Positions 49,392 through 58,100 of a stretch of DNA of 64,000 bases are shown in pieces (within the stretch, counting starts at the first letter, position 1; every line of letters starts with the position of its first letter). This DNA comes from Arthrobacter pascens (GTDB taxonomy: Bacteria; Actinomycetota; Actinomycetes; Actinomycetales; Micrococcaceae): NCBI RefSeq assembly GCF_030815585.1, contig NZ_JAUSWY010000001.1, positions 4,588,001 through 4,652,000 on the forward strand, in the 5' to 3' direction. A model generated the notes under the pieces. That model did not search any database and had not been told where the DNA came from. It saw nothing but the letters and a program-made list of their open reading frames with translations. Made by a program: the position numbers and the translations under genes.

Positions 49392-49811
49392 TCACGCAGA
49401 GGCGGATCCACCGTCATTTTCGGCGGCCTGGTATTTCGCGTGCTCGGTCCTCTTCTGCTGGTCCAGCCAGGCCATGATGCTGGCCAACCGGATGCGCCGG
49501 TGAGTGCCGCGGTATTCCACCGGTATTTCGCCGCGGTCTGTCATATTGCGGAGGTACGTGTGGGAGATGCCGGCAAGCTCCGCGGCCTGGGACGTGGTGA
49601 GCATTTCCTCCACACTGCTGACGGCCACCGCTTCCCCGCGGCTGAACCTGCTGAGGAGATCAACGACGGCGTCCCTCGCCTGGGACGGCAGCCGGTGGAC
49701 CGTGCCATCCACAAATACCGTGATGTCATGGCTCCCCTGAAGCGCCTGCTGTAGTTTTTCTGCCTCCTCGGCCGGGAGGCCAGCCGTCATTTTCGGAGCG
49801 ATCAGTACCAT
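49392..49811 (-). CDS. Excisionase-type HTH DNA-binding protein
   Basis: A 139-residue protein. A helical N-terminus is followed by a MerR/excisionase HTH: MLTTSQAAELAGISHTYLRN, then GEIPVEYRGTHRRIRLASIMAWL near 80-125. This arrangement occurs in antitoxin-like proteins paired with PIN-domain toxins in actinobacteria, but no PIN gene is adjacent here. It could be a solitary antitoxin or a small regulator. No integrase is nearby, so it is not a phage excisionase on present evidence. Start ATG 49811 or 49790; both have weak ribosome sites. Confidence 0.75.
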   Translation of the reverse strand: MVLIAPKMTAGLPAEEAEKLQQALQGSHDITVFVDGTVHRLPSQARDAVVDLLSRFSRGEAVAVSSVEEMLTTSQAAELAGISHTYLRNMTDRGEIPVEYRGTHRRIRLASIMAWLDQQKRTEHAKYQAAENDGGSASA

Positions 49812-49858
49812 GGCAACAGCCTATCCCTGTGCCTTAGGACGACAGGTATGCTCGCCTG

Positions 49859-50641
49859 ATGAAACTCCGTGGTGGCCAAGACGTTGAATCGGGTGGGCTG
49901 ACGGGCCGGCTCTATGCCTCGGTGGGACCCAGCGGCACCGGCCCCCGCCGGACCTACGTGCTCCTGCATGGGATCGGCGTCTCCCACCGCTACTTCGCAC
50001 GGCTGCACCGGGAGCTGGCCCTGGCCGCCGACGTCTACTCCTTTGACCTGCCGGGCTTTGGCGACGCACCGCGACCCAGCCGCCAGGTGCCGGTGGGGGA
50101 GTACGCGGCCTTTGTAAACGAGGTCCTGGCCGATGCCGGGGTCAGGTCCTGCGTGGTGATCGGCCATTCCATGGGCACCCAGTATGCCGTGGAACTTGCC
50201 TTGCAGGAGCCCGGGCTGGTGGCCGGCGTGGTGCTGATGGGTCCCGTTGTGGACAGCAGCAGGAAGTCGGCGCTGGCCCAGGCCCTGGATCTGACCCGCG
50301 ATGCCGTGTTCAGCGAAAGCCTGACCTCGAACGTCGTGGTGTTCTCGGACTATGTCCGCGCGGGGCTGCGGTGGTACCTGACCCAGTTGCCCGTGATGAT
50401 GGAGTATCCGCTCGAGTCCAGGGTCCAAGGGGTCAGCCAGCCCGTGCTGGTGATGCGCGGAAGCAAAGACCCGGTGGCCCGCCATCCATGGTGCGGGCAG
50501 CTTGCGGCGCTTGCACCCCGGGGCAGCCTGGCGGAAATCCCGGGGCAGGGCCACGTTTGCCAGCACACAGCCCCGGGCCTGGCCACGGCGGCGATCAGGA
50601 GTTGGGTCAGGGCCGCGGACGGGTTTGGCGTGACCCCCTGA
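49859..50641 (+). CDS. Alpha/beta-hydrolase
   Basis: A 260-residue hydrolase. The oxyanion strand is VLLHGIGVSHRYFARL near 38, the nucleophile motif is VIGHSMGTQYAVELAL near 100, the acid region is MRGSKDPVARHPW and the base is His in GQGHVCQH. No signal peptide. Substrate unknown. It stands alone between the HTH gene and convergent ptsH. Confidence 0.85.
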   Translation: MKLRGGQDVESGGLTGRLYASVGPSGTGPRRTYVLLHGIGVSHRYFARLHRELALAADVYSFDLPGFGDAPRPSRQVPVGEYAAFVNEVLADAGVRSCVVIGHSMGTQYAVELALQEPGLVAGVVLMGPVVDSSRKSALAQALDLTRDAVFSESLTSNVVVFSDYVRAGLRWYLTQLPVMMEYPLESRVQGVSQPVLVMRGSKDPVARHPWCGQLAALAPRGSLAEIPGQGHVCQHTAPGLATAAIRSWVRAADGFGVTP

Positions 50642-50665
50642 CCCGGGCTCGGCACGACGGCCTGA

Positions 50666-50944
50666 CTATTCGGCGTCGAGGTCCGTTTCCAGGAGCTTGA
50701 CCAGCGAATCGAGCGCCGCGTCGGCGCCCTCACCGTCAGCGCGCAGCACCACCACATCACCCTTGGCGGCCCCGAGTGTCATCAGGGAGAGGATGCTTGA
50801 CGCGTCCAACGCGTCATCCTCCGGATCCTCCTGCATGGCAATAGTGACGTCCACTCCTACGTCGCCGGCCGCTTCGGCGAAAAGCGCGGCCGGGCGTGCG
50901 TGCAGCCCTGAGCGGCTGGCGATCGTGGCGGTGCGTTCGGGCAT
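50666..50944 (-). CDS. ptsH: Phosphocarrier protein HPr
   Basis: A 92-residue HPr. The phosphorylated His15 is in RSGLHARPAA. The regulatory-serine region reads SSILSLMTLGA near 49-59. AGGAGG gives a near-perfect ribosome site six bases before the ATG. It lies 37 bases after ptsI on the same strand and carries phosphate from EI to sugar-specific EII proteins such as MtlA encoded nearby. Confidence 0.95.
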   Translation of the reverse strand: MPERTATIASRSGLHARPAALFAEAAGDVGVDVTIAMQEDPEDDALDASSILSLMTLGAAKGDVVVLRADGEGADAALDSLVKLLETDLDAE

Positions 50945-50981
50945 TGTTCCTCCTGGTGGGTGGTGGTGCGGGGAGCCTCGG

Positions 50982-52667
50982 TTACAGGCCGAGTTCGTCC
51001 AGTACGGGCAGCTTCTCCCGCACCCACGCGCGTGCCTCGGTGGCGCTGGGAGCGGACAGTGCCAGTTTGGCCAGCTGCTGTGCCTCGGCCAGGGTGACGG
51101 TCTTCAGTACCGCTGCCACCGCTGCCAGCGACCGTGCTGTCATGGACAGCGTGGAAACGCCCAGTCCGGTGAGTACGACCGCGAGGGCCGGGTCCGCTGC
51201 TGCCTCACCGCAGACGCCCACGGGTTTGTTGTGTCCCTCAGCGCGGGAGCCTTCAACAGTCAGGCCCACCAGGCGCAGGACGGCCGGCTGCCAGGGCGTG
51301 TTCAGGTTGGCGAGCGGGCCCAACTGGCGGTCCGCGGCCATGGCGTACTGGGTGAGGTCGTTGGTGCCCAGGCTCGCGAAGCCCACTTCACGCAGAATGG
51401 ATTCTGCGGTGAGCGCGGCGGACGGGACCTCCACCATCACGCCGGGATTGGTGATGCCGGCGGCGGCGCACATGGAGGCGAAGTGGGCAGCTTCTTCCGC
51501 GGTCGAAATCATCGGGGCCATGACCCACACATCCGCGTCGGAGTCCTTCTCGGCGAGGGCGATCGCCTGCAGCTGGCGCTCCAGGACGCCGGGCGTGGTG
51601 AAGTCAGTGCGGTAGCCGCGGACGCCCAGGGCGGGGTTGGGCTCTGTGGCGTCGGTCAGGAACGGGAGCGGCTTGTCGGCGCCGGCATCCAGGGTGCGGA
51701 GGACCACTTTCTTGCCCGGGAAGGCGTCAAACACACTCTTGTAGGCGGCGGCCTGCTCTTCGACAGTGGGTTCGGTATCACGCTCCAGGAAGCAGAATTC
51801 GGTGCGGAAAAGCCCCACGCCCTGGGCATCGAGGCGGGCAGCTGCCACGGCGTCCTTGCCGCCGCCCACATTGGCGAGCAGCGGCACCAGGTGGCCGTCC
51901 GACGTCGAGCCGTTGCCGTCAAAGACCGCCAACAGTGAGGCGTTGGTGGCCCACGCTTCTGCGGCGGCGCGCTGGACGCCATCCGGATTCACCGTGATGG
52001 AGCCGGCCGCCCCGTCAACATAAACCTCGGTGCCGTCCGGCAGTTCGTCCACACCTGCCGCTGCCACTACTGCCGGCAGCCCGAGGGAGCGGGCGATGAT
52101 GGCAGTGTGCGACTGGGGGCCGCCGCCGGCGGTGACCAGGGCCAAGACCTTTTCCGGGTCCAGCGTGGCGGTATCCGCCGGCGCCAGGTCCTCTGCAACC
52201 AGGATGAAGGGCGTGCTGGAGGACGGGATCCCAGGGGCGGGCACCCCGCGCAGTTCGGCAACGATGCGGGCCCGGACGTCCAGGACGTCGGTGGCGCGCT
52301 CGGCCATGTAGCCGCCCAGGTTGTGCAGCATCTCGGAGACCGAGGCGCCGGCCTCCCAGATGGCGCGCTGTGCTGAGGTTCCGCGTGCTATCAATTTGGC
52401 GGCGCCCTTGATGAGCATGGTGTCCTTGGCCATCAGCGCCGTGGCCTCCAGGACCGCCTTGCCATCTCCGCTGGCCGTTTCCGCGCGGGCCTTGAGCTCG
52501 TCATGGACGGCTCCGGCGGCCGCCTTGAGGGCAGCCGTGGCCTCTTCTGCGGAGGTGTCTCCGGCGAGCTGTTCTCCGGCCGGTGGTTCGCTGATGGGTT
52601 TGGGCATCTGACGGATGGTGCCGATGATGCGGCCGGGGCTGACGCCTACTCCTGGGAAGTTCTGCAC
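50982..52667 (-). CDS. ptsI: PTS enzyme I (phosphoenolpyruvate-protein phosphotransferase)
   Basis: A 561-residue EI. The phospho-His site is His187 in GGGPQSHTAIIARSLGLPAV. The PEP-binding C-terminal domain has GLFRTEFCFLERDTEPT and RTLDAGADKPLPFL. The start is GTG with GAGGA upstream. Gene order here is ptsI then ptsH. A promoter TTGTTA-16-TACAAT on the minus strand lies about 100 bases upstream. Confidence 0.95.
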   Translation of the reverse strand: MQNFPGVGVSPGRIIGTIRQMPKPISEPPAGEQLAGDTSAEEATAALKAAAGAVHDELKARAETASGDGKAVLEATALMAKDTMLIKGAAKLIARGTSAQRAIWEAGASVSEMLHNLGGYMAERATDVLDVRARIVAELRGVPAPGIPSSSTPFILVAEDLAPADTATLDPEKVLALVTAGGGPQSHTAIIARSLGLPAVVAAAGVDELPDGTEVYVDGAAGSITVNPDGVQRAAAEAWATNASLLAVFDGNGSTSDGHLVPLLANVGGGKDAVAAARLDAQGVGLFRTEFCFLERDTEPTVEEQAAAYKSVFDAFPGKKVVLRTLDAGADKPLPFLTDATEPNPALGVRGYRTDFTTPGVLERQLQAIALAEKDSDADVWVMAPMISTAEEAAHFASMCAAAGITNPGVMVEVPSAALTAESILREVGFASLGTNDLTQYAMAADRQLGPLANLNTPWQPAVLRLVGLTVEGSRAEGHNKPVGVCGEAAADPALAVVLTGLGVSTLSMTARSLAAVAAVLKTVTLAEAQQLAKLALSAPSATEARAWVREKLPVLDELGL

Positions 52668-52776
52668 TGAAGGTCCTCATTCTCTGCCGGTGGCCAGGCC
52701 CGCCAAGGTTGCCCCGGCGCCGTGCCGGGGGCCGCCGCAACCGCTGTGTGCGGTGGCGGAAAACGTGCCTGAAAAA

Positions 52777-52804
52777 ATTGTATGTGATGCAGTTCATATA
52801 ACAA
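52777..52804 (-). promoter_or_regulatory. Sigma-70-type promoter for ptsI-ptsH
   Basis: Read on the minus strand: -35 TTGTTA (52799-52804), a 16-base spacer and -10 TACAAT (52777-52782). The region is AT-rich and divides ptsI from the divergent TetR gene. The leader to the ptsI GTG is about 100 bases. Confidence 0.65.
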
Positions 52805-52829
52805 CGCTATAGGTGATAGGGTAGCGGTT

Positions 52830-53558
52830 ATGAGTTTGGATGGCCAGCTTCCCCCCAAAATGAGACTGCTGCGTGCGGCGGCCGAATTGTTGGCCAACTC
52901 TGCGGGAGCACCAGTTTCCACCCGCCAGATCACTCAGCTGGCGGGCGTCACGGCGCCAACGCTGTACCACCACTTCGGTGACAAGGAAGGTCTGTTCGAC
53001 GCCGTCGTCGCCGCAGGTTTTGAAGAGTATGTTGCGGGCGAGAGGGACTTCGCCCCATCCGGACACCCGCTGGAAGACATCCGGCGGATGTGGGACAACC
53101 ACGTCCAGTTCGGGCTCAACCAGCCGGAACTGTACTTGGTGATGTTCGGCAATATCCGGCCTGAAAGCCGCCCCGCCATCGTCGCTGATGCCGAGGCGCT
53201 GATGGAGGAGCTGCTGAACAAGGCAGCGATGGCGGGCCAGCTGAATGTCCAGCCGCGGGAGGCAGCCAGGAGCATCCTGGCCGCCACGGTGGGTGTGACC
53301 CTCATGCTGATTGCGGAACCCGCCACCGAGCGGAACCTTGAACTGTCCACCATGACCCGGGACGCCATGATCTTCGCGGTGTCCTCTGAGCAGGCTGCCG
53401 GTGCAAACCCGGACGACTCCGGGAAGTCCTCGGTGGTGGTGGCAGCGATCGCCCTGAACGCCGCGCTTCAGGCATCGCACTCAGACCAGCTCTCCAGCTC
53501 GGAACTCAAACTCTTCCTCGAATGGCTTCACCGGATCTCGGGCAGCTCCAACAGCTAG
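52830..53558 (+). CDS. TetR-family regulator, candidate mannitol regulator
   Basis: A 242-residue TetR protein. The HTH reads STRQITQLAGVTAPTLYHHFGDKEGLFDAVV near 32-62 (a classic YHHFGDKEGL). The rest is a helical ligand domain. Located between divergent ptsI and the downstream mtlA, whose promoter holds two tandem palindromes. It may therefore control the mannitol genes, or ptsI, or both; binding site is not proven. Confidence 0.84.
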   Translation: MSLDGQLPPKMRLLRAAAELLANSAGAPVSTRQITQLAGVTAPTLYHHFGDKEGLFDAVVAAGFEEYVAGERDFAPSGHPLEDIRRMWDNHVQFGLNQPELYLVMFGNIRPESRPAIVADAEALMEELLNKAAMAGQLNVQPREAARSILAATVGVTLMLIAEPATERNLELSTMTRDAMIFAVSSEQAAGANPDDSGKSSVVVAAIALNAALQASHSDQLSSSELKLFLEWLHRISGSSNS

Positions 53559-53580
53559 ACAGCGCCACAGGCCCGGCAGC

Positions 53581-53615
53581 TTCACCTTTGTGAATGGCAG
53601 CTTCACCTTTGTGAA
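53581..53615 (+). promoter_or_regulatory. Tandem operators before mtlA
   Basis: A 21-bp direct repeat, twice in a row (53575-53595 and 53596-53616). Each copy has the perfect palindrome TTCAC-CTTT-GTGAA (53581-53594, 53602-53615). The 21-bp offset places both on the same DNA face. A -35-like TTGTGA (53609-53614) overlaps the second, with AT-rich GAAAAT near 53632 as a possible -10. Confidence 0.78.
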
Positions 53616-53683
53616 TGGCAGTACCCTCGTCGAAAATATCGGACCATCCTGCGGAGCAGCAGGAATCACGGTTAGGAAATCAC

Positions 53684-55705
53684 ATGGCAACAGAGACAGT
53701 TGCAAAACCCCGCACCAGCGTGCGGGTTGGCGTCCAGAAGTTCGGGACGTTCCTGTCCGGCATGATCATGCCCAACATCGGGGCGTTTATCGCCTGGGGC
53801 CTCATCACCGCTCTCTTCATTGAGAAGGGCTGGATCCCCGTGCCTCAGCTCGGCGGCTTCGGCACCAACGCCGAGGGAGTGACGAACACGGGCCTGGTGG
53901 GCCCCATGATCACCTACCTGCTGCCTCTCCTGATTGCCTACACCGGTGGCAGGATGGTCTACGACGTCCGCGGCGGCGTCGTGGGTGCCATCGGCACGAT
54001 GGGTGTGATCGTGGGCGCCGGGATCCCGATGTTCATTGGCGCCATGATCATGGGCCCGCTCGGCGGCTGGACCATGAAGAAGATCGATTCCCTCTGGGAG
54101 GGGAAGATCCGCCCCGGCTTCGAGATGCTGGTGAACAACTTCGCGGCCGGTATCTGGGGTGCACTGCTGGCCATGCTGGGCTTCTACGGAATCTCCCCTT
54201 TGGTCACTGCCTTCAGTACGGGGGCAGGCAACGTGGTCCAGTTCCTGGTCAACAACGGCCTCCTGCCGCTGACCAGCATTTTCATTGAACCCGCCAAGGT
54301 GCTGTTCCTGAACAACGCCATAAACCACGGCGTGCTGACCCCGCTGGGCATCCAGCAGTCGCTTGACCAGGGCAAGTCCATCCTGTTCCTGCTGGAAGCC
54401 AACCCCGGCCCTGGCCTGGGTATCCTGCTCGCCTACATGTTCTTCGGCCGCGGAATTGCCAAGGCCTCAGCCCCCGGCGCTGCCATCATCCACTTCTTCG
54501 GCGGCATCCACGAAATATACTTCCCCTACGTCCTGATGCGTCCGTTGCTGATCCTGGCCTCGATCGCAGGCGGCATGACGGGCATCGCCACGCTGGCCAT
54601 CACCAACGCGGGCCTCGTTGCGCCGGCGGCTCCGGGTTCCATCATCGCGGTGATCGCCCAAACCTCCCGTGACAGCTACATCGGCGTGATCCTCTCGGTG
54701 GTGCTCGCCACCGCGGTGTCGTTCCTGGTTGCCTCCGTGATCCTGAAGACCACCAAGCACAGCGACGAAGTAGACCTGACCGATGCCACTTCCCGCATGG
54801 AAACCATGAAGGGCAAGAAAAGCTCGGTCTCCTCGGTCCTGACTGGCGCAGGCACGGGTGCCGCAACCACTGCTGTCCTTGCCGGCCCCATCAAGAACAT
54901 CGTGTTCGCCTGCGACGCCGGCATGGGTTCCAGTGCCATGGGTGCCTCGGTGCTGCGGAACAAGATCAAGGCGGCCGGTTTCCCGGACGTCAAGGTCACC
55001 AATGCGTCCATCGCCAGCCTCAGTGACACCTACGATGTGGTGATCACCCACCAGGACCTGACTGAGCGGGCCAAGCCCGCGACGTCGAACGCCGTGCATT
55101 ATTCCGTGGACAACTTCATGAACAGCCCGCGGTACGACGAGATTGTTGAGCTGGTCAAGAGCAGCAACACCGAGGGAACCTCACCGGAAACGGCCGACGG
55201 CGGTGCTCCCGCCAGCGCAGCAACTGCGGCACCGGCCGCCGGAGTCGCTACCGAAGCCGCCGCCGTCGGGCCTTCCGACATCCTGGTGGCTGACAGCGTC
55301 ATCCTCAACGGCAGCGCCACCAACCGGGACGCCGCGATCGATGAAGCCGGCCAGCTGCTGCTGGACCGCGACGCCGTCGACGAGGGCTACATCGCGGCCA
55401 TGCACGAGCGCGAGGAATCCGTGTCCACTTACATGGGCAGCTTCCTGGCCATCCCGCACGGCACCAACGCAGCCAAGGACCACATCAAAAGGTCCGCGGT
55501 GTCCGTGATCCGTTACCCGGACGGCATCGACTGGAACGGCAAACAGGTCAAGTTCGTGGTGGGCGTGGCAGGCATCAACAACGAGCACCTGCACATCCTG
55601 TCCTCCATCGCGAAGGTCTTTACCGACAAGGCCCAGGTGGCGCAGCTTGAAGCGGCCACCACGGTGGATGAAGTGCTGGAGCTATTCGGAAAGGTCAACT
55701 CATAA
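53684..55705 (+). CDS. mtlA: PTS mannitol transporter, EIICBA
   Basis: A 673-residue protein with all three EII domains. EIIC is the N-terminal membrane part (about 1-350, with FGTFLSGMIMPNIGAFIAWG). EIIB has the phospho-Cys410 in FACDAGMGSSAMGASVLRN. EIIA has the phospho-His592 in AIPHGTNAAK. It imports mannitol as mannitol 1-phosphate, taking phosphate from HPr. ATG 53684 was chosen with AGGAAA upstream; an upstream extension would overlap the operators. It overlaps mtlD by one base. Confidence 0.95.
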   Translation: MATETVAKPRTSVRVGVQKFGTFLSGMIMPNIGAFIAWGLITALFIEKGWIPVPQLGGFGTNAEGVTNTGLVGPMITYLLPLLIAYTGGRMVYDVRGGVVGAIGTMGVIVGAGIPMFIGAMIMGPLGGWTMKKIDSLWEGKIRPGFEMLVNNFAAGIWGALLAMLGFYGISPLVTAFSTGAGNVVQFLVNNGLLPLTSIFIEPAKVLFLNNAINHGVLTPLGIQQSLDQGKSILFLLEANPGPGLGILLAYMFFGRGIAKASAPGAAIIHFFGGIHEIYFPYVLMRPLLILASIAGGMTGIATLAITNAGLVAPAAPGSIIAVIAQTSRDSYIGVILSVVLATAVSFLVASVILKTTKHSDEVDLTDATSRMETMKGKKSSVSSVLTGAGTGAATTAVLAGPIKNIVFACDAGMGSSAMGASVLRNKIKAAGFPDVKVTNASIASLSDTYDVVITHQDLTERAKPATSNAVHYSVDNFMNSPRYDEIVELVKSSNTEGTSPETADGGAPASAATAAPAAGVATEAAAVGPSDILVADSVILNGSATNRDAAIDEAGQLLLDRDAVDEGYIAAMHEREESVSTYMGSFLAIPHGTNAAKDHIKRSAVSVIRYPDGIDWNGKQVKFVVGVAGINNEHLHILSSIAKVFTDKAQVAQLEAATTVDEVLELFGKVNS

Positions 55706-56868
55706 TGAAGGCTGTACATTTCGGAGCCGGCAACATCGGCCGGGGATTCGTGGGACTGCAGCTGCACCAGGCCGGGTATGAGGTGGTGTTCGCCGATGTC
55801 GCGGATGGACTCATCACCCAGCTGGCGGCGGCGGAGAGCTACGCCGTCCACGAGGTGGGGGAGAACCCCACTGTCCGGACGGTGGATAACTTCCGGGCGC
55901 TGAATTCCGGCACCCAGGAAGCCGAACTGGTGGCGGAAATCGCGACGGCGGACATCCTCACCACCGCCGTGGGACCGCACATCCTGAAGTTCGTGGCACC
56001 GGCCATCACCAAGGGCATCGCCGCACGCGACGCCGCCCTGGCGCCGCTGCAGGTCATGGCCTGCGAGAACGCCATCAACGCCACGGACATCCTCCGCGCG
56101 GAAGTAGCCGCGCTCTGGGATGAGGCCGCGGGCTCCCTGGACTCCGCGGCGGTGTTTGCGAACACTGCCGTGGACCGGATTGTGCCCAACCAGGAACCAG
56201 GGCAGGGCCTGGACGTCACCGTGGAGACGTTCTACGAGTGGGTCATCGACCGGACGCCCTTTGCCGGGGCGGCGCCGGTGATCCCGGGTGCAACATTCGT
56301 CGACGAGCTCTCGCCCTATATCGAGCGGAAACTTTTCACGGTGAACACGGGGCATGCCGCCGCGGCGTACTTCGGCTTCGAGGCCGGCTTGGAGAAGCTC
56401 TCCGAGGCGATGGCCGATCAGGATGTGGCCGAAGACGTGCGGGCCGTCCTGGAGGAAACCAAGCAGCTCCTGGTTGCCAAGCATGGCTTCAACAACGACG
56501 AGCAGGAAGCCTACGTCCAGAAGATCCTGGCCCGGTTCTCCAACCCGCACCTGCCGGACACCGTCAACCGGGTGGGCCGGGCTCCGCTGCGGAAGCTGAG
56601 CCGGCATGAGCGGTTCATCGGCCCGGCCGCTGAACTGGCTGAACGCGGGATTGTGCCGGAGGCGCTCCTGGGCGCCATCGCCGCAGCCCTGCGTTTCAAC
56701 GACCCCGCCGACGCCGAGGCCACCGAACTCGCGCAGATCCTCGCATCGTCCACGGCGGGCGACGCCACGGCTTCGATTACCGGCCTGGCTCCGGAGCACC
56801 CCTTGTTCGACGCCGTGTCCACGCTGGTGGAGGAACGCCAGGCGGAAGAGGCCAAGGCCCCGGCCTGA
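55705..56868 (+). CDS. mtlD: Mannitol-1-phosphate 5-dehydrogenase
   Basis: A 387-residue polyol dehydrogenase that makes fructose 6-phosphate from mannitol 1-phosphate with NAD. The N-terminal motif MKAVHFGAGNIGRGFVG (GAGNIGRG at 7-14) is specific to this family. The conserved NTGHAAAAYFG and ERKLFTVNTGH regions lie near 210-220. It overlaps the mtlA stop (TAATG). A GC-rich hairpin follows at 56962 after a repeat array. Confidence 0.95.
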   Translation: MKAVHFGAGNIGRGFVGLQLHQAGYEVVFADVADGLITQLAAAESYAVHEVGENPTVRTVDNFRALNSGTQEAELVAEIATADILTTAVGPHILKFVAPAITKGIAARDAALAPLQVMACENAINATDILRAEVAALWDEAAGSLDSAAVFANTAVDRIVPNQEPGQGLDVTVETFYEWVIDRTPFAGAAPVIPGATFVDELSPYIERKLFTVNTGHAAAAYFGFEAGLEKLSEAMADQDVAEDVRAVLEETKQLLVAKHGFNNDEQEAYVQKILARFSNPHLPDTVNRVGRAPLRKLSRHERFIGPAAELAERGIVPEALLGAIAAALRFNDPADAEATELAQILASSTAGDATASITGLAPEHPLFDAVSTLVEERQAEEAKAPA

Positions 56869-56878
56869 CCCCTTCCCT

Positions 56879-56957
56879 CCAACGCTCTCTCACTTTTCGC
56901 TGCTTTTTCCGGAACCCTCTCGCAGATCCTGCGCCTTTTTCCGGAACCCTCACGCAC
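56879..56957 (+). repeat. 32-bp-period repeat array B
   Basis: Three direct copies of the core, AACGCTCTCTCAC (56881), AACCCTCTCGCAG (56913) and AACCCTCACGCAC (56945), spaced by exactly 32 bases. The intervals are T-rich (CTTTTTCC before the core). Same core and period as array A. It starts about ten bases after the mtlD stop. Confidence 0.88.
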
Positions 56958-56961
56958 CGTA

Positions 56962-56993
56962 CGACGCCGGCACCCAACGTGGTGCCGGCGTCG
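56962..56993. terminator. GC-rich hairpin after mtlD
   Basis: Perfect 13-bp arms, CGACGCCGGCACC (56962-56974) and GGTGCCGGCGTCG (56981-56993), with a six-base loop. It lies between mtlD and the stop of the small minus-strand gene, so it can act as a bidirectional terminator. Confidence 0.85.
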
Positions 56994-57000
56994 TCGTACT

Positions 57001-57300
57001 TTACTGCGGCTCCCGCGCGGCATTGTCCTGCAGCCGGCCCGCCCGCGCCAGCGACGAATCCAGGTGCCGCATCACCAGCGAGGCGGCCACCAGGGCGGCG
57101 GAAAACGGCAGGAAGAACAATGTAACCAGCTGGAACGCGACACTCAGAACCGCGGCAAGGGCAGCGGAATAGGCCGGTCCAAGCTGTAGGATCTGCAGCA
57201 CTTGGGGAGCAAGAATTATGGCGACGGCGCCGATGGCGCCCACGATGATTCCTGTCCGCAGAGTTGTTCTTGGCAAGCTTGAGACGACGTTCTGATCCAT
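57001..57300 (-). CDS. Small two-helix membrane protein
   Basis: A 99-residue protein not recognised. Two hydrophobic segments lie at about 16-38 and 44-76 (the second may be two helices). The tail is charged and polar. GGGGAGGG just upstream supports the ATG at 57300; a longer frame has no ribosome site. It is bracketed by repeat arrays B and C in opposite orientation. Confidence 0.6.
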   Translation of the reverse strand: MDQNVVSSLPRTTLRTGIIVGAIGAVAIILAPQVLQILQLGPAYSAALAAVLSVAFQLVTLFFLPFSAALVAASLVMRHLDSSLARAGRLQDNAAREPQ

Positions 57301-57428
57301 CCCGGACCCTCCCCAATACAGTGACTCATGCCATCGCTGGCCTCTGAGCCAAACAATAGTCGGAGCGCAGCACAAAGTAACGCGTTCTGGGGCTTTCACA
57401 AGAAGGGGCAAAGCCGCCCTCACCCGAA

Positions 57429-57505
57429 CTGAGAGAGGGTTCCGCCCCAGGCGGCCGAAAGTGAGAGAGCGTTGGGGATTAGGACGCCGAAAGTGAGAGA
57501 GCGTT
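57429..57505 (-). repeat. 32-bp-period repeat array C
   Basis: Three copies of the same core in reverse orientation: CTGAGAGAGGGTT (57429), GTGAGAGAGCGTT (57461) and GTGAGAGAGCGTT (57493), each 32 bases apart. On the minus strand these read AACGCTCTCTCAC. It is the mirror partner of array B, on the other side of the small membrane protein gene. Confidence 0.88.
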
Positions 57506-57578
57506 TAGGGGAAGGAGCGCGGCCTCCGGCTTCTCACAAGAAGGGCTACGTCCGGGCCGGGTGTGGAATGCTGGATTG

Positions 57579-58100
57579 GTGACCCAGAACCCACATGCCC
57601 GGCCCCCTTTCCTGACTGCCGACGTCGACGGTGGGAGGTTGCGTCTCCGGCACGCCCAACGGTCTGATCTCCCTGCCATCGTGGGATTGCTCGCGGACGA
57701 CTCGCTGGGTGCCGCCCGCGAAAAGGGGGAGGATTTTGCTCCGTATGAGGAGGCGTTTGAAGCGATCGACGCCGATCCCTCCCACTTGCTGGTTGTTGGG
57801 GACCTGCTGCCCGCCGGCGAGGCCTCGGGTCCGGTAGTTGCCACGTTCCAGCTGAGTTTCCTCCCGGGCATCTCGCGCCGGGGGTCGTGGCGTTCCCAGA
57901 TCGAGGGCGTCCGGGTGGCCGGGAGCCTGCGCGGCCAGGGAATTGGCAACCTGATGGTCCGGTGGGCAATCGACGAGTCCAGGCGCCGCGGCTGCACGGT
58001 GATGCAGCTGACAACCCACAAGACGCGGACCGCCGCCCACAAGTTCTACGAGCGCCTGGGCTTTGACGCGAGCCACGAGGGCATGAAGCTGACCCTCTAG
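57579..58100 (+). CDS. GNAT-family N-acetyltransferase
   Basis: About 173 residues. Acetyl-CoA motif A is VRVAGSLRGQGIGNLMVRWAI near 110-130, and motif B is KFYERLGFDASHEG near the end. It resembles the GNAT group with the C-terminal THKTRTAAHKFYERLGF pattern. GTG 57579 was chosen; GTG 57561 would add six residues. The stop overlaps the convergent sugar transporter stop (shared CTAG at 58097-58100). Substrate unknown. Confidence 0.85.
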   Translation: MTQNPHARPPFLTADVDGGRLRLRHAQRSDLPAIVGLLADDSLGAAREKGEDFAPYEEAFEAIDADPSHLLVVGDLLPAGEASGPVVATFQLSFLPGISRRGSWRSQIEGVRVAGSLRGQGIGNLMVRWAIDESRRRGCTVMQLTTHKTRTAAHKFYERLGFDASHEGMKLTL

